DNA of 64,000 bases, from contig NC_089232.1 of NCBI RefSeq assembly GCF_963924675.1, forward strand, positions 29,896,842 through 29,960,841, given 5' to 3'. The translations under genes were made by a program, and so were the position numbers. The notes under the pieces are model-generated. The model saw only the letters and a program-made list of their open reading frames with translations, was not told where the DNA came from and did no database searches. This document shows, piece by piece, positions 14,866-30,858 of the stretch. The first letter of the stretch is position 1, and each line of letters opens with the position of its first letter. This DNA comes from Phocoena phocoena. Its lineage: Eukaryota; Chordata; Mammalia; Artiodactyla; Phocoenidae.

Positions 14866-15003
14866 TTTCTCTGTGCCTCACTTTGTTTCTCTGTAAAGTG
14901 GGAGCGCTAGTAAAATCTACCTCGGGATTATTGGGAGGCCTAAATGAGATAATACATGAACAGGGCAGAGGGCACTGCCTGACACACAGCACGTGCTCTA
15001 GAA
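14866..15003 (+). repeat. MIR
   Basis: 'ctgtgcctcactttgtttctctgtaaagtggg' and 'taaatgagataatacatg' follow the MIR sense strand. Confidence 0.8.
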
Positions 15004-15228
15004 CAGCTGACAAACTTTCTCCATAAAGGGCCTGAGAGTAAATACTTTCACCTTTGCCAGCCATATAGGCTCCGTTGCAACAACTCAGCTGCCGTAGCAG
15101 CAGACAGCAGCCGCAGACAATGTGCACATGGATGAGCGTGGCTGTGCTGATACAGCCCTGTTTACACAAAGGCAGACGGCCAGACTTGGCCAGTGGGCCG
15201 TTGTTTGCCACCCCCTGCTTTGTAAGGG
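15004..15228 (+). mobile_element. hAT-type MER relic
   Basis: 'gacaaactttctccataaagggcc', 'gccagccatataggctcc' and 'gggccgttgtttgccaccccctg' match a common non-autonomous mammalian DNA transposon. It sits beside a MIR. Confidence 0.75.
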
Positions 15229-17007
15229 GAGGGGGTTATTTTTGCTGTCTTGTTATCACCTCCATCTGATAAGTGAGAAAACTGGGACCCAGAGATTCAT
15301 GTTTTCCTTCAGGGTGCATGGGAAATTCGCTGGTAGAGCCCGGGATCTCCCAGGACTCCCGCAGGGCTCTTCCCAGCTCCTGCTTCCCCATCAGAACTCA
15401 GCACCTGAGCAGGGATCTGAGGCAGGACAGGACTAAGTGCCAAGTCAGGGCCCTGGGGAGCCCACACCCATGTCACTGCCATGACTGCTCTGGCCTCCGC
15501 TTCCAGGGAAACCCCACACAGGCCCACAGGCCAGGCCAGAGGAGAACCCTGTAAAAGAGAAAACTTGGGAACACACAGCCCTCCCTTCCTAATCAGGGCT
15601 GATTGCAACCTTAAGTGAAATAGCAGGAGAGTGTGCAACCCCATTTAACTTACAGCTGGAGCCAGGGCTTGAGAGCAGCTGCGAAACTCCTTGCAAAGCT
15701 ACCGGCCAGCCCCTGGGGAGCCTGGGAGTGGAATTAGGAAACCTGGAGAATCCACAATGCCACGTGTGGGCTGGCACGAGCGTCTGTGTTGGCATGTGCC
15801 TGTGTGTCCCTCTAGGCTTTCCAGGTCTCTGAAGTCTGCAGAGGACGCTCAGGCAGGTTTTAGGCCATGCCAGAGTGCCTCCGTCATCAGGACGACTGTA
15901 TGTCCTCGTTTGCCTAGCTTATGCCTATTTTCCAACATGATTTTTAATAGTGTCCAGACCAGACAATAAATTATAAGGTCACCCTAAGCCACTGTGGACA
16001 CACCCTCATGCACGTATAATGACACACAGGGGGTGCAGCCGTCACATCCACCCAGCAGTAACACACAGTCCATGCTTACCTGTGCGCTGGCATTGTGTCT
16101 CAGGTACACAGACACACAAGTTTCAGTGGACGCACGCAGGCTTCAGCGTCCAAATCTTGAGTGAGATAGAGCCAGAGTCCACGTAGTTAGAGGATTGACT
16201 CTGTGTAATCCTCCGGTGGCCCTCAACCTGCCCCGTAGCACAATGCCAGGTGTGGAACAGGTGCTTGATTAGGACATTCAAGAGACACAGAGCCGCCTTC
16301 CAATGGCCCACAGACCCAGCCAGGGGTCTTGATTACTTAATAAGGCAAAGCCCTTTCACCGCCCAGGTGCTACCCTTGCTCAAAGCAGCCACTCTAGGAA
16401 GCATGCCTAGGTGCCCCCGCACACAGCAGGATTTCATCCAGGTCCAGAGATGGCCCCTCCCCTCCCCATCCACATCTGACCTCCTTTTCAGCCAGTTCAA
16501 ATTCCCAAATTCCTCCTCTCTGGCACCGGCTTCTCCCTGACCCCCTTCCCAGCACTTCCGACTCCCAGCTGCCCTTCCCTGCCCCCTGACTGGGGCTGGG
16601 GATGCCTGTCTCTGTGGGTCCTTGGCACTTCAGGTCAGGACTCAGGCCCCTGCCAACCAATTGGAGGCTTCCTGGCTGGGGGCAGTGGTGCCAACTCCTC
16701 TCTAGCTGCCCAACTGCTCCAGGGAGGCCAAGCTGCCTGGCTACAAGACGAGGAGGGGGATGCATCCAGCTGAGGGCTCCAGCCAGCGCCCATGGTGCTC
16801 CCTGGGACCCCACTCAAGGGCCCTCTATGCGGGAAGGACTTTATGCCCTCATAGCAAGTAGGGAGATGAATCTGGGGAGAGAGAGCAGAAGAGCCCGCTC
16901 TTCCGGCCTTGATTCTAGAACTGACTCATGCCGTGCCGCTGGGCAAACTCCTTCTCAGGCCTCAGTTTCTTCTGGGGCTACATTAGAGGCTCAGAGTTGT
17001 TCTAGAG

Positions 17008-17212
17008 CAGCACTGTCCAAGAGAACTTTCTGTAGTGATGGAACTATTCTGCACTGTCCAATATGGTAGCCACTAGCCAGGCGTGGCTGTCGAGCTCTTC
17101 GAATGTGGCCGGTGTGACTGGGGAACGGAATTTTCTTATTTTAATCACTTTAAATGTAAATTTAAATAGCCACACCTGGCTAGCGGCTTTCATGTTAGAC
17201 AGTGCAGTTCTG
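17008..17212 (+). mobile_element. hAT-type relic with inverted terminal sequences
   Basis: Starts 'cagcactgtccaagagaac', contains 'gtccaatatggtagccactagcc' and ends 'gttagacagtgcag', so the ends are partly complementary. A sister copy lies at 26768-26965. Confidence 0.75.
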
Positions 17213-17335
17213 GAACCTCAGTCTCCCCAACTGTAAAATGGGTATAATCATAGAATCCAGCCTTCTGGGGTCCCTGTGAGGATGAAATGAGACAACGCAC
17301 GTATAGCTCTCAGCCTGGTCTTCGGCACAAGGTAA
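17213..17335 (+). repeat. MIR
   Basis: 'cctcagtctccccaactgtaaaatggg' with 'gatgaaatgagacaacgcacg' marks MIR. Confidence 0.8.
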
Positions 17336-18780
17336 AACAGATTTTTGTAATTCTTACCCTCTTTGGATCCTAGATTTTCTTGAGAATTGGAGAAAACCAT
17401 GGACTTTACATCAGAATTTACCCACCACAGATACACGCATGCACACACACGCATATCACACATGTGCACACGTCATATACATCCATACACACATCACACA
17501 CATGCTTACACGTCAGACACACGTGCACACACAGATCACACATGCACACCCACAACTCTGCATCCAATTTCAAGTAGCACCAAAGCCAGGTGGAGAGTGC
17601 TTTCGAACATGAAAGTTCCTTCCAGCTCTAAAAATCTCCAAGACTAGGAGCACATGCGGCCGAGTCTCCATCTCCTCTTCTCCCTGCCCGGGCTCAGGCA
17701 TCTCAGAAAACCCTTCCAGACACTCCGGGCCAAGCGCAAAGACAGGGCTCTGGAAAAATCCTCGCGCGTGGAGGGCAGGCCCAGGGCAAGGGCCACAGGA
17801 TGGATTCCGTGAGCTCATCCCCGGCAGCCGTCACCAGCGTTCTCAGAGAGTCTGGTGGCGTCAGGAGGGGGTGACTGGGTGGACGCCGGCGGTGGCGGTG
17901 GCGGCGGCAGCGAGGGGTGTGGGGCAGAGAGGGAGGCTGGATGGAACACGCTATAATAGCAGCTTTGTGCTCCACTTCCCAGCTCCCTGGGAACGCCAGG
18001 AAGATTATGAAACCCGGTGTCTTTGGGAATGCCAGGATATTAGCTGGAAAAAGAATAATACGAAAATAAAATAATGCTCGGGATGGAGACAGCAGACGAT
18101 TAGCAGACAGAGCCAGGGCCTCCCGCTCCGCAGAGGGAGCCAGGCTTGGCCCCGGCAGAAGGTTTCAGGGAAAGGCTGCCCGTGCTAATGAGCAGACTGG
18201 GCCTGCCTTGCAGTGAGACGTCTTCAGGAGGGGAGCTGGCAAGTGAGGCCCAGCTTGCTGGTGGACGCGTGGGCCAGGGGACGGGCAGTAGGAGGCAAGG
18301 GGGCGCCACGGGCCTGGCCCTTGCACCCAGACATCCAGAATTGTCAGATTACCAGAAAGCCCACCTGGCCACCACCCACAGTCCTGGACTCCTCCAAGCT
18401 CTGCCTCCCCAGGTCCTCCTCCGAGAAGCCACCCTCGTTAGGCACTGTCACTCTGGAATGACCCTTAGTCTGCCCTTCGGCACTTCGGAGATGCAGCTTC
18501 TGTTGGGTTTATTTGCATTCACACGTGAATATCCCTCTTCCTAATCAGACAGGGGGTTCCCATGAGCCAGGCCTCCACTATCAGGTGGAAGATCATTGGA
18601 AGAAAAGATCACTTTCTCCCCACAAGGAGCAGGGAGAACACGTCACCTGCCCCTGCCTCGCTCTCTAGGGTCCTGGTGACACACCTCCAGTCAGGAATAG
18701 ACACCCTGCCTCCCTCAGAGAGGCACCCGGTAGTGGCCGATGTGACTGCCTCCCTCATCTTCGGGATGCACTGTGCACCC

Positions 18781-18930
18781 GACATCCTTGTTACTCAAAG
18801 ATGGTCCTTGGACCAGCAGCGTGGGCTGTTAGAAATGGAGACTCTCGGGCCACGCCCAGACGGCAGATCAAGAGCATACGTTTTAACAAGATCCTCAGAT
18901 GGGTCTCATGTTCATTAAAACTGAGAAGCA
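18781..18930 (+). mobile_element. MER5-like hAT relic
   Basis: 'ctcaaagatggtccttggaccagcagc', 'ttaacaagatcctcagatggg' and 'actgagaagcacctctg' follow the MER5 pattern in the plus orientation. Confidence 0.7.
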
Positions 18931-18939
18931 CCTCTGTAC

Positions 18940-19085
18940 TTGGGTTATGTCCTTAATCCTTACGAGGACCCATACATGTAGTGACATTCATAAGTAACAG
19001 AGTCACGAAAGGGACAAGTGACCTATCCACAGCTGAAGCAGAGGAAGCAGAATTCAAACCAAACCAGTGCCATTCAGAAGCCTCA
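18940..19085 (-). repeat. MIR, inverted
   Basis: Antisense MIR signature: 'ttaatccttacgaggaccc', 'acttcataagtaac'-like centre and 'ttcaaaccaaaccagtgcc'. Confidence 0.6.
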
Positions 19086-19346
19086 CCCACCCCACCACAC
19101 TCCCGCCAAGTGAATCGGCAGGCATCAGTGACCAGTGGGCAAAGGCCAGTACCCAGAACAATAGATTGGTCCTGGCACCCAGAAAACCCAACCATCTGCC
19201 CCAATGATGCAGGGTGGACTCTAGCCCCAGTGCCTTGCTGGAGCATCAGTACATCCCTGGATGAAGGACAGCAGACTTAGGGATGGGAACCCAGGCCATC
19301 CTCGGTCCCGGCAGGAAGCATGTAAAGGTGACCATGGAAGGGGAGA

Positions 19347-19367
19347 GTGCGTGTGTGTGTGTGTGTG
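19347..19367 (+). repeat. Short (GT)n microsatellite
   Basis: About ten GT-type dinucleotides with one C interruption. Confidence 0.9.
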
Positions 19368-20358
19368 AGCACACGTGCTGATGGGGGCTCATCTGCTCAA
19401 GTAGGGTGGTCCAGACAGTTTCTGTCCAATGGGCCTGTGGTCCTGTCCAAGTGCTGGTCACACCTAAAGACTGTCCAACTCCAGGTTTGTGGATCCAGCC
19501 GTTCTAACCACTGTCTTCCTCTGGCTCCCTATGTCAGCAAAGTTCCCTCAGGACTCTGGGCTTCACTACTTCGGTTTCTTCCACATTTCACAGGCGAGTC
19601 CCAACTGCGTCACAATCGTTCACTTTCCCACTTGACGTTTGATTTCAATGCTCCCTCATGACATTTTTCTCCCACGTAAAGAATAAACGGCCTGGTTTCT
19701 GTGTTCTGGGAAACGGCCCTCTTCATTCTCCCGGTCACTGAGCCATGAAAGCTTGGCAGCGGGTCCGCCAGCCTTGCTCGTCTTCTTCCCCTAGATCCTC
19801 ACCAGCCCCAGAGCCATCCACACTTCCATCCACGGGTTTCTGGGCACCTCCGGCCTTGTGCCCTCTCTCCTCTCAGCCCCCTCGCCTCACAGCTGATGCT
19901 CAGCTCCCACGCCCCCAGTCTCCCTGCCCTGGGCCACCTGGCAGGCAGCCTCCAGGTCCATCTTCCTCATACAGCACTTCACCATGTGTGTCACCCTTGC
20001 CAGTGCCAACCGTGAACTCATCGCAGCCCCAGGCCCACCCCGCCCCGTGGCCTGGCGATGGCAGCGGCCCTACCGTCCACCCAGCAGAGCGTCTGATGCC
20101 CACTGGACCCTTCCCTCCCCAAGCCCTGCTACTCCACCTCCCTCCACTTCGGTCCCTTGGCCCCCACCCCAGATGGTCACATCTTCCCAGATCTCTAACC
20201 AAGTCTCCTGATGGTCTCCTGATGGGAGGCTCTCCGGCCCCAGCCATCCTCCACGGCTACTTGATTAATGGCCCTAAAACCCAGCTCTGACCAGAACACC
20301 CCTCCTCCACTCAACAACCCACACTTGCTCCTACTGCTCATTCAAGAGAAGAGTCCTG

Positions 20359-20566
20359 GGCTTCCCTGGTGGCGCAGTGGTAGAGAGTCCGCCTGCCGAT
20401 GCAGGGGACGCGGGTTCGTGCCCCGGTCCGGGAAGATCCCACATGCCGCGGAGCGGCTGGGCCCGTGAGCCATGGCCGCTGAGCCTGCGCGTCCGGAGCC
20501 TGTGCTCCGCAGCGGGAGAGGCCGCGGCAGTGAGAGGCCCGCGTACCGCAAAAAAAAAAAAAAAAA
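20359..20566 (+). mobile_element. CHR-type tRNA-derived SINE, well preserved
   Basis: Head ggcttccctggtggcgcag, tRNA B-box-like gggttcgtgcc, and a poly(A) tail of about 18 A. It is flanked by a perfect 15-bp target-site duplication (20344-20358 and 20567-20581). High CpG content and the perfect duplication make it the youngest-looking SINE here. It is antisense to DYSF. This family is diagnostic of the whale/hippo lineage. Confidence 0.95.
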
Positions 20567-21008
20567 AAGAGAAGAGTCCTGTGGTCGTCATCTATAGCTC
20601 TGAGTCCACCACCATTTGGGGTTTTTTCCTTTTCAGATGCTCTTCTCCCCAGCCTGTGGGGCTGTCAACCACAGAAAAGGGGCGTGACCCAGGACGGTCA
20701 TTCAGAACATTCCGTTCCTCGCCCTCAGGCTCAGGGGCTGGTGTGGGCCCAGGGCCAAGCAGAGCCAGTCAATCGCACAGGAGGCAGTACTGGCACTACT
20801 GAGAAAGTGCACTCTCCACTCCGGGGTCTCCAGCTGTGAGGAAACAGGATGCCCGCCGGGCTGTGCTAGCTGTAAAGGTGGCGTCAGCCTCTGTCACAGG
20901 CACCATCTTTGCCAACGACATGGGAAGAGCCAGTGTGAGAACGGGGCCAAGACAGAGGAGCGAGTCGGGGACACTGTGTGAGCCCCTGGTTCCTGCCAGG
21001 CCTAATGC

Positions 21009-21030
21009 CTGATTCACCTCGGTGAATCAG
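21009..21030. repeat. 22-nt near-perfect palindrome
   Basis: Ten-base arms ctgattcacc and ggtgaatcag with a 2-nt centre. Each arm carries a TGAATCA/TGATTCA word resembling a weak AP-1 site. Confidence 0.85.
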
Positions 21031-21629
21031 ATTCCCAGCAATCTGAGCTCTTAAGCTCTTTTTCTCTCTTCAGCCCACTTTGGTTGTGTTTCCGTCGGAT
21101 GAAAACGAGTCCTGGCTCCTTAGAGGGCAAGCACCCTCAGACCTGGCCCTGCCTCTGAGGCCTGCTGAGGTCTTTATTCCCCACTCCTCAGCTGGAACCA
21201 CACAACCTCCCCCAGGCACTGCCCTGTGCCCAAGCTAGGCCCCTTCTGACAGGACAAGGAGACTCCCGGCTGCAGCTGCTCCAGGCTGGGTGGCAGTTGC
21301 AACTCCCACCTGAGCACCAGCTCAGGGCCCCAGAGAGCCCAGAGCTCTGCCGTCTCCTTCCAGCCTCCTGACCGCTTGGCCCCCAAGACCCAGGAGGGGC
21401 TCCCTCCAGAGCCTGTGCCATCATCTGGGCCCCGGAGGGTTTCCTCTCCCACACTGGCACCCCTGGGAGTGATGGAACCTCCAGGCTCTGCCCACTACCC
21501 CTCGGAGCCACTGCCAGCGTCAACTCCCTTCTCTGTAGCCATCCCATCGGGTCAGGGGCCTGGCCCACTGTACTCCCTGGCTGAGGGCTAGGACACACTG
21601 CTCCACACCCAGACGAAATGCTCACATGG

Positions 21630-21660
21630 ACGCACGCGCGCGCACGCACGCACGCGCACG
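21630..21660 (+). repeat. CG/CA alternating tract
   Basis: 31 nt of strict purine-pyrimidine alternation made of CG and CA steps. Confidence 0.9.
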
Positions 21661-22367
21661 GCTGACTCACATGGACACACTCAGATTCCATCAGCCAGTG
21701 AAGCTGGTGGGACCTGCTCCCCTGTGTCACAGCCCAAAGCGCCCTCAGGGGACAGGCAGTCAGTCCTACCTGGATTTCAGAGAAGGTGTCTCCTCCTAGG
21801 CATCTCACTCCCAATGCTTGGACGGAGTCTCCAAACCAACAGAGTGGGGGACAGGCTGTCTCCTGGCCCTGAATGTCCCCACTCAGACTGTCCAGGAAGG
21901 GTCTGCTCATCTCTTTTGCGGAACACATCATCCTGACCCTGGATAACCTTGACCTGACACCCATTCCACTGGCTCTGGGAAGTACCCTCTGAGGCAGCAC
22001 AGCCAGCCTGGGGTTTGGTCTCTGAGGCACATCTCTCCCCAAAATTCCCGAGGATGCGCACAAGATAGCCTCCTCTCAGGAGGACTCATGTCCAACCAAG
22101 GACATTCAGGGTCACTAGGCCTCTCAGGCTACTCCCTTGGACCAGGCCAAAGCCTCCCAGACCCAACCCCAGGCCAGCCAGCCTCTTCAAGAAGAGCCAG
22201 GTCCCTTGGCCCCCGTCACAGGTCAGACCATCAAAAGGCTGGGGCCCTCTCCCCTGGTCCCTTCTCAATTACCAAAAAAGCAGTGGGTCTTCTGGTGCCA
22301 AGAAATGAGCTATTTTATTTTAGGAGGACACCCAGACTGGTGTCCACCTTCCCCACACGCAACCTCA

Positions 22368-26321
<3,954 letters not shown>

Positions 26322-26453
26322 GGTTTCAGCAAAGACGGAGAGCTTGCCCTCAGCAAACTGGTTGAACTCCTTTTCATCCACAGAGAGCCCGAACCAGAGC
26401 CTGACCCGAATCTGAACTGGCATCCGGGCTCCGGGCACCCCCTCCATTGGATA
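26322..26453 (-). CDS. DYSF: Dysferlin exon 25 (FerB)
   Basis: 132 nt, 44 codons, phase 0 at both ends (human 838-881): [44 protein letters not shown]. The acceptor is tacccag and the donor is ACC|GTGAGT. The motif LWFGL-xD-E-FN is typical of FerB. It is separated from exon 26 by the shortest intron of the window (84 bp). K to G after ME and K to R in RVRLW are the visible changes from recalled human. Confidence 0.97.
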
Positions 26454-26767
26454 CTGGGTAGCAGAGAAGGAGAGAAACCCACAGTCCCCTTCAGGGTCAG
26501 TATGTCTCGACTTGGGGGAGCCTCCAGGCCTGAGCATACCAGCCTGACACCCCATCAGGTATGTGCTCTGTTGGAGGACTTATCAGAATTTCATGGAAGA
26601 GGGGTGTATGACTAAGAAACGCCCCCACCGGCCAAGATTCCTTCCCATCAAAGGAGAAGACTGCATCCTCCCCATCTAGATGCTCTCTGCCGAGACGAGC
26701 CATGTCTAGACCGGGAGCCCCCATTCTCCCCTCTCCCACCACATCCTCATTTCTGTTCTCTTCTAGA

Positions 26768-26965
26768 ATAGCACTGTCCAATGGAACTTTCTGCTACAGT
26801 GGAAATGGTTTATATCTGCACAGTCCAATGCACTAACCCCATGTGGCAGTTGAGCCCTTAAAATGTAGCTGGTGTGACTGAGAAACTAAATTTTTAGTTT
26901 CATTTAATTAATTTAAATTTAAATAACCATATACGGCTACCATATTCGATGGTGCAGTTCTAGAA
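26768..26965 (+). mobile_element. hAT-type relic with inverted terminal sequences
   Basis: 'agcactgtccaatggaactttc', 'gcagttgagcccttaaaatg' and 'gatggtgcagttctaga' show the same family and orientation as 17008-17212. Confidence 0.75.
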
Positions 26966-26994
26966 CATGTCTTTACAAGAGATAGAAAGGTCTG

Positions 26995-27328
26995 GGCTTC
27001 CCCGGTGGCACAATGGTTAAGAATCCACCTGCCAACGCAGGGGACACGGGTTCGAGCCCTGGTCCGGGAAGATCCCACATGCCACGGAGCAACTAAGCCC
27101 ATGCGCCAGAACTACTGAGCCTGCGCTCTAGAGTCCACGAGCCACAATTACTGAAGCCTGTGCGCCTAGAGCCTGTGCTCCGCAACAAGAGAAGCCACCG
27201 CAATGAGAAGCCCGCGTGCTGCAATGAAGAGGAGCCCCCGCTCACAGCAACTAAAGAAAGCCTGCGTGCAGCAACGAAGACCCAAGGCAGCCAAACATAA
27301 ATTAATTAGTTAATTTTTTTAAAAAAAG
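26995..27328 (+). mobile_element. CHR-type SINE, long form
   Basis: About 334 bp with the same head and box-B region, a long CHR body and an A/T-rich tail (aaattaattagttaa). A 17-bp perfect target-site duplication occupies 26978-26994 and 27329-27345. It has inserted next to an older hAT relic. Confidence 0.94.
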
Positions 27329-28839
27329 AGAGATAGAAAGGTCTGAAAGGGGAGGAGGTTAAAGCCTCTCCCTTCGTTTTCAGTTTGTTTTCTTTTTTTT
27401 GTGGGGTTGGCTGGATGTTAGTGTATCATCTGATATCCCTACCCTTTTAAGTACTTATCAGCCCGTTAACCACTATTCACTGGTCTTCAACTGCTTTTTA
27501 TCCTGAAACTTTCAGAAGCTCTGCCAAAATGGAATAACCACAACAACCCAACATAAAAAATGTATTCTCCACAACTGCTTCACCATTTGACTGAAATCAA
27601 GGGTCAGATATGGGCCTGAAGAGCAGAAATGCCTCACTTTTAGAATAACACACAGTTCCTTAGAGGAAGTAATACATTAACTACCCAGGCTTCATGTGTG
27701 TGAGCTTAGAGGAGTATCTCCTCTGGGACGTGGAGCTGAATGAGACGAGAGAGTCTTGGTGGGTTCAGAGGAGGAAAGGGAGGCTGAGGTAAGGGCTCTC
27801 TAACTGGTAGAGGAGGCCTGGATCCCCGGAGGGAGTGCCCAGGCCGGGTAAGAGGGTCAGGAAGGGGTGTCATGGCAAGGCATTAACAGTCTCACCCTTC
27901 ATCCAGCCTCTCTGCCTTTGGTTCATCCTCGGTGAAGCCTGGAGGAGCCCCTGACCCCAAGTGTCACCCCCCAGAAACCTCCCCATGGCTGCTCGCTTCA
28001 GTGTCCTCTCCCTTGGGGTGGTTAGCAGCCTTTTCCCCTCCAAACCACCAGCCCCAGGGAGATGGCAGGAATGCCTGACCCCCCCTTCTCCCTCCGCCCC
28101 CAGTCTCTCCCCTGCCCTCCCCCAGACAGGGCCAGCCTGCTGGACCCAAAATAGCAACAGCAAATAAAGAAATGTCTAGTTTGGGGCTCCTCTCCCTCTC
28201 TGCTGGTGCTCATTTTTTCCAACTTTGGTTTAAGTTAAGAAACACCAATGTTTTCTTGGTCTCTGCTTGCTGCCAACATTTTTGTAGAGCTTGCTCAGGA
28301 GCTACTGGCGGGGCTCATAAACTCAGTGGGGAAGACTTCGAGAAACAATCCTATATCTTTTTTTTTTTTCCTTGCTTGGGATCAGGGAAATTTTTCAGTT
28401 TGCATTTCCCCGAGGCTGCAGGGCCAAGAGGTCAGAGACCGATCCCGTTCACCGGCATCCACCAGGCCCACTCCTGCAGCCCCACCTCCACTGTAGCCTG
28501 ACAGCCCTCCCTAGTTAACCCCATTCAGATGTGGCCGCTCCTTGACTTCCTTTCCCATCTGCCCTACCAGGCAAGGAGCTGGCTTGGGAGGGAGGAAAGC
28601 AGGATGCTAGGAGGTTAGGATCTCACGAGGAACATGCCCCGAGGTGGGAGGGGCAGCCCGCTGCCTGACACCCCCGCCCTCTTTCTAGGCAAATTCGGCT
28701 CTCCTCTGAAGTACCAATGACCCAAACGCAGATATCTGATCGTCCCTGGCCCTGCGCTGGCCTCCAGTCATGGTGCTGGTAGAGCCTCCTCGCCCCAGAA
28801 GGAAAAAGGGAGAAGAGGAGAAAAAAACTGATATTCATT

Positions 28840-29000
28840 GATCACCTAGTTCCAGTCAGACCCTTGACCTGTGTGCTAATTCCATCCTCAAAATTGTGAT
28901 CGGGGCAGCCTGATCTTTGTTTTACAGGTGGGAAAAAAGCATTCAGAGAGGTTAGACAATCTGCCCAAGACCACACAGGATTCCAGCCAGCCCTGCAACC
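28840..29000 (-). repeat. MIR, inverted
   Basis: 'attcattgatcacctag', 'ttttacaggtgggaaaaaag' and 'caagaccacacagg' are antisense MIR. Confidence 0.75.
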
Positions 29001-29986
29001 TGTCCACACGCTCCAGGCCTTTGAAACCTGTCTCCTCTGCCCACCTCAGGGGGCAGCAAGAATGACTGATCAGTGTACGAATGGGTCGACCAATAGCCAC
29101 TCAGAGGTTCGAGGCTAAGGTTAGTCCACAGCGACTTCGTGGAAGAGGTGAGATGGAAGGAGGTCCTGGTGTGGATGGGAAGAGACACGTGGGGAGAGAG
29201 GGTTGAAGGCCAGGCAGTTTACGATGCCGGCGGAGCCATCTGGAGTCAGCCATGCATGGTGAGGGATGGCCCTCCCCACGGGACGCTCCCCTGGGCCGCG
29301 ACAGCCACAGCTCAGATTTCCCCGAATTCTGTCCCGACCAAGCAGCCTGGGCTCTGTGTCCCCACATGAACCCAGAGAGGAGGACGGGGACCTCCAGGCA
29401 CCGGCTCACTTCCCTGTTACCCACCCCCCAAGGCTGAGAGAAGATGGCAGGAGGACAAAGGGCAGGAGACGTGGAGTGGGGTGACTGGAGGGACAGGATT
29501 ACCTGCTCCCAGATCTCTGATGGAGCAGAGCCATAGGCACAGCCGGTGCCCAGACACCAACCTTCCCCCAGGGAGGAACCTGAACCCACGTGTGACTGCA
29601 CCTGAAGCCAAACCCTCGGGAGGTGGGAGGGGGGAGGCAAGTCTGTGCCTGGGCTCCCAAAGGCTGGCGGTGGGAGCTGAGGGCTGAGGCCCCCCACCAG
29701 GGAGCTGGCTGGAGGGGAGCACAGCCTCGGGAGTCAGCCCCTCCTTCGTTCCCAGCACCCCGGGTTCCAATTCTCACCTGCTCCCTTTCCAGACCAGGTG
29801 CATGGGGTCTAGGGACTTTGTGGGGAGAGGGGAGAAGGGAAGTCTTTTTATGCAAGCCCTCGGTCCCTTCCAAGAGCAGAGTCTAAAAACTCGGAGTCTG
29901 ACAGAGAACAGGAGGGGAAACAGAAGGGGTGCGGACCACCCTGGGGGTGACAAAGTATGACCATGACTTAAGGAGAAATAACCCAC

Positions 29987-30142
29987 TTTCAGAAACATCG
30001 TCTGCAGCTTTCCACAATTCTTGCCACAGTAGCTGGTGCCCCGTCGGGAGAAGAGGACCTCGTGGGTGGGCACCCGCTGGTATGCCACCCGCTTGTCACC
30101 CTGCAGCATCCAGATGACGATGTCAGGCAGGCTGTTCTGGGG
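29987..30142 (-). CDS. DYSF: Dysferlin exon 24 (FerB)
   Basis: 156 nt, 52 codons, phase 0 at both ends (human 786-837): [20 protein letters not shown], then [15 protein letters not shown] and [14 protein letters not shown]. The acceptor is ctctccag. The donor AAA|GTGGGT is weak. VIWML-GDKRVAY and the paired cysteines CGKNCG are ferlin FerB hallmarks. Confidence 0.97.
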
Positions 30143-30534
30143 CTGGAGAGAGGGTGGCAGTCAGGGTGGAGATGGTACCGCCCAGCCCACACCCTCAGCC
30201 CCCTCTCCCCAGGCCTCTCCTCCCAGCTCCCACCCCCAGCCACCCCCTTGACCGCCTTCCCAGAGGACACACGATCCCTCCTCCCTCTAACAGCGGGGAC
30301 CCTGGGGGTCTGGCCCTTTTCTGGGCCTGCTGACACTGGGCTCTGAAAATGGGGACTAGCCCAGACTGCAGGGCCCTTGAGCCCCTCTGAGCCTCTAGGC
30401 GTGAGAACTGCTCCCAGCTGCCACACTCAGGAGAGGCGGCCAGTTGGCTAAGTCCATCTTCTCCCAAGGCTGCTAGGCGGTGTGGTCAGCAGGGCAGGGC
30501 TGGGTCTCGAAGCCAGGCTCCTGCTGAGAGCTGA

Positions 30535-30680
30535 TGGCTGGCACACTCCCTCAACACCTCCTAGGCTGTGTCCCTTCATCCCTACAGCAAGCCCAGAGGC
30601 AGGCACAGGTGAGGAAATTCAGGCTCAAAGAAGTTAGGAACTAGGGTTTTCTGATTCCAAATGTGTGTTTCGAACCACGA
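30535..30680 (-). repeat. MIR fragment, inverted
   Basis: 'aggtgaggaaattcaggctcaaagaagttag' is the antisense MIR core. Confidence 0.6.
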
Positions 30681-30687
30681 TCCCAAG

Positions 30688-30858
30688 GGTTCTCAAAGTG
30701 TGGTCCCCAGAGCAGCCGCAGCACCACCTGGAAACGCACTGGAAATGCAGATTCTCAGGCCCCGTCCCAGACATGCGGGATCAGGTGGGGTTTGTACCCA
30801 GTTTTAACAAGGCCTTCGGGGGATTCTGATGCACACTCAAATTTGAGAAAGGCTCTCT
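30688..30858 (+). mobile_element. MER5-like hAT relic
   Basis: 'ggttctcaaagtgtggtcccc', 'ctggaaatgcagattctcagg', 'taacaaggccttcgggggattctgatgc' and a 'tttgagaaaggc' end identify the family. Confidence 0.85.

Larger units (their letters stand above)
26454..29986 (-). other. DYSF: Intron 24 (3.5 kb)
   Basis: Contains a hAT relic (26768-26965), a full-length CHR-type SINE (26995-27328) and a MIR (about 28840-29000). The remainder is unique sequence. Confidence 0.9.

Noticed and set aside
17430..17560. CA-rich stretch giving His/Thr-rich open frames on the plus strand
   Set aside because: Simple-sequence DNA. The frames are compositional artefacts.
20359..20566. tRNA-like sequence with A and B boxes
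   Set aside because: It is the tRNA-derived head of a SINE with a target-site duplication, not a tRNA gene. The same applies to the other CHR copies.
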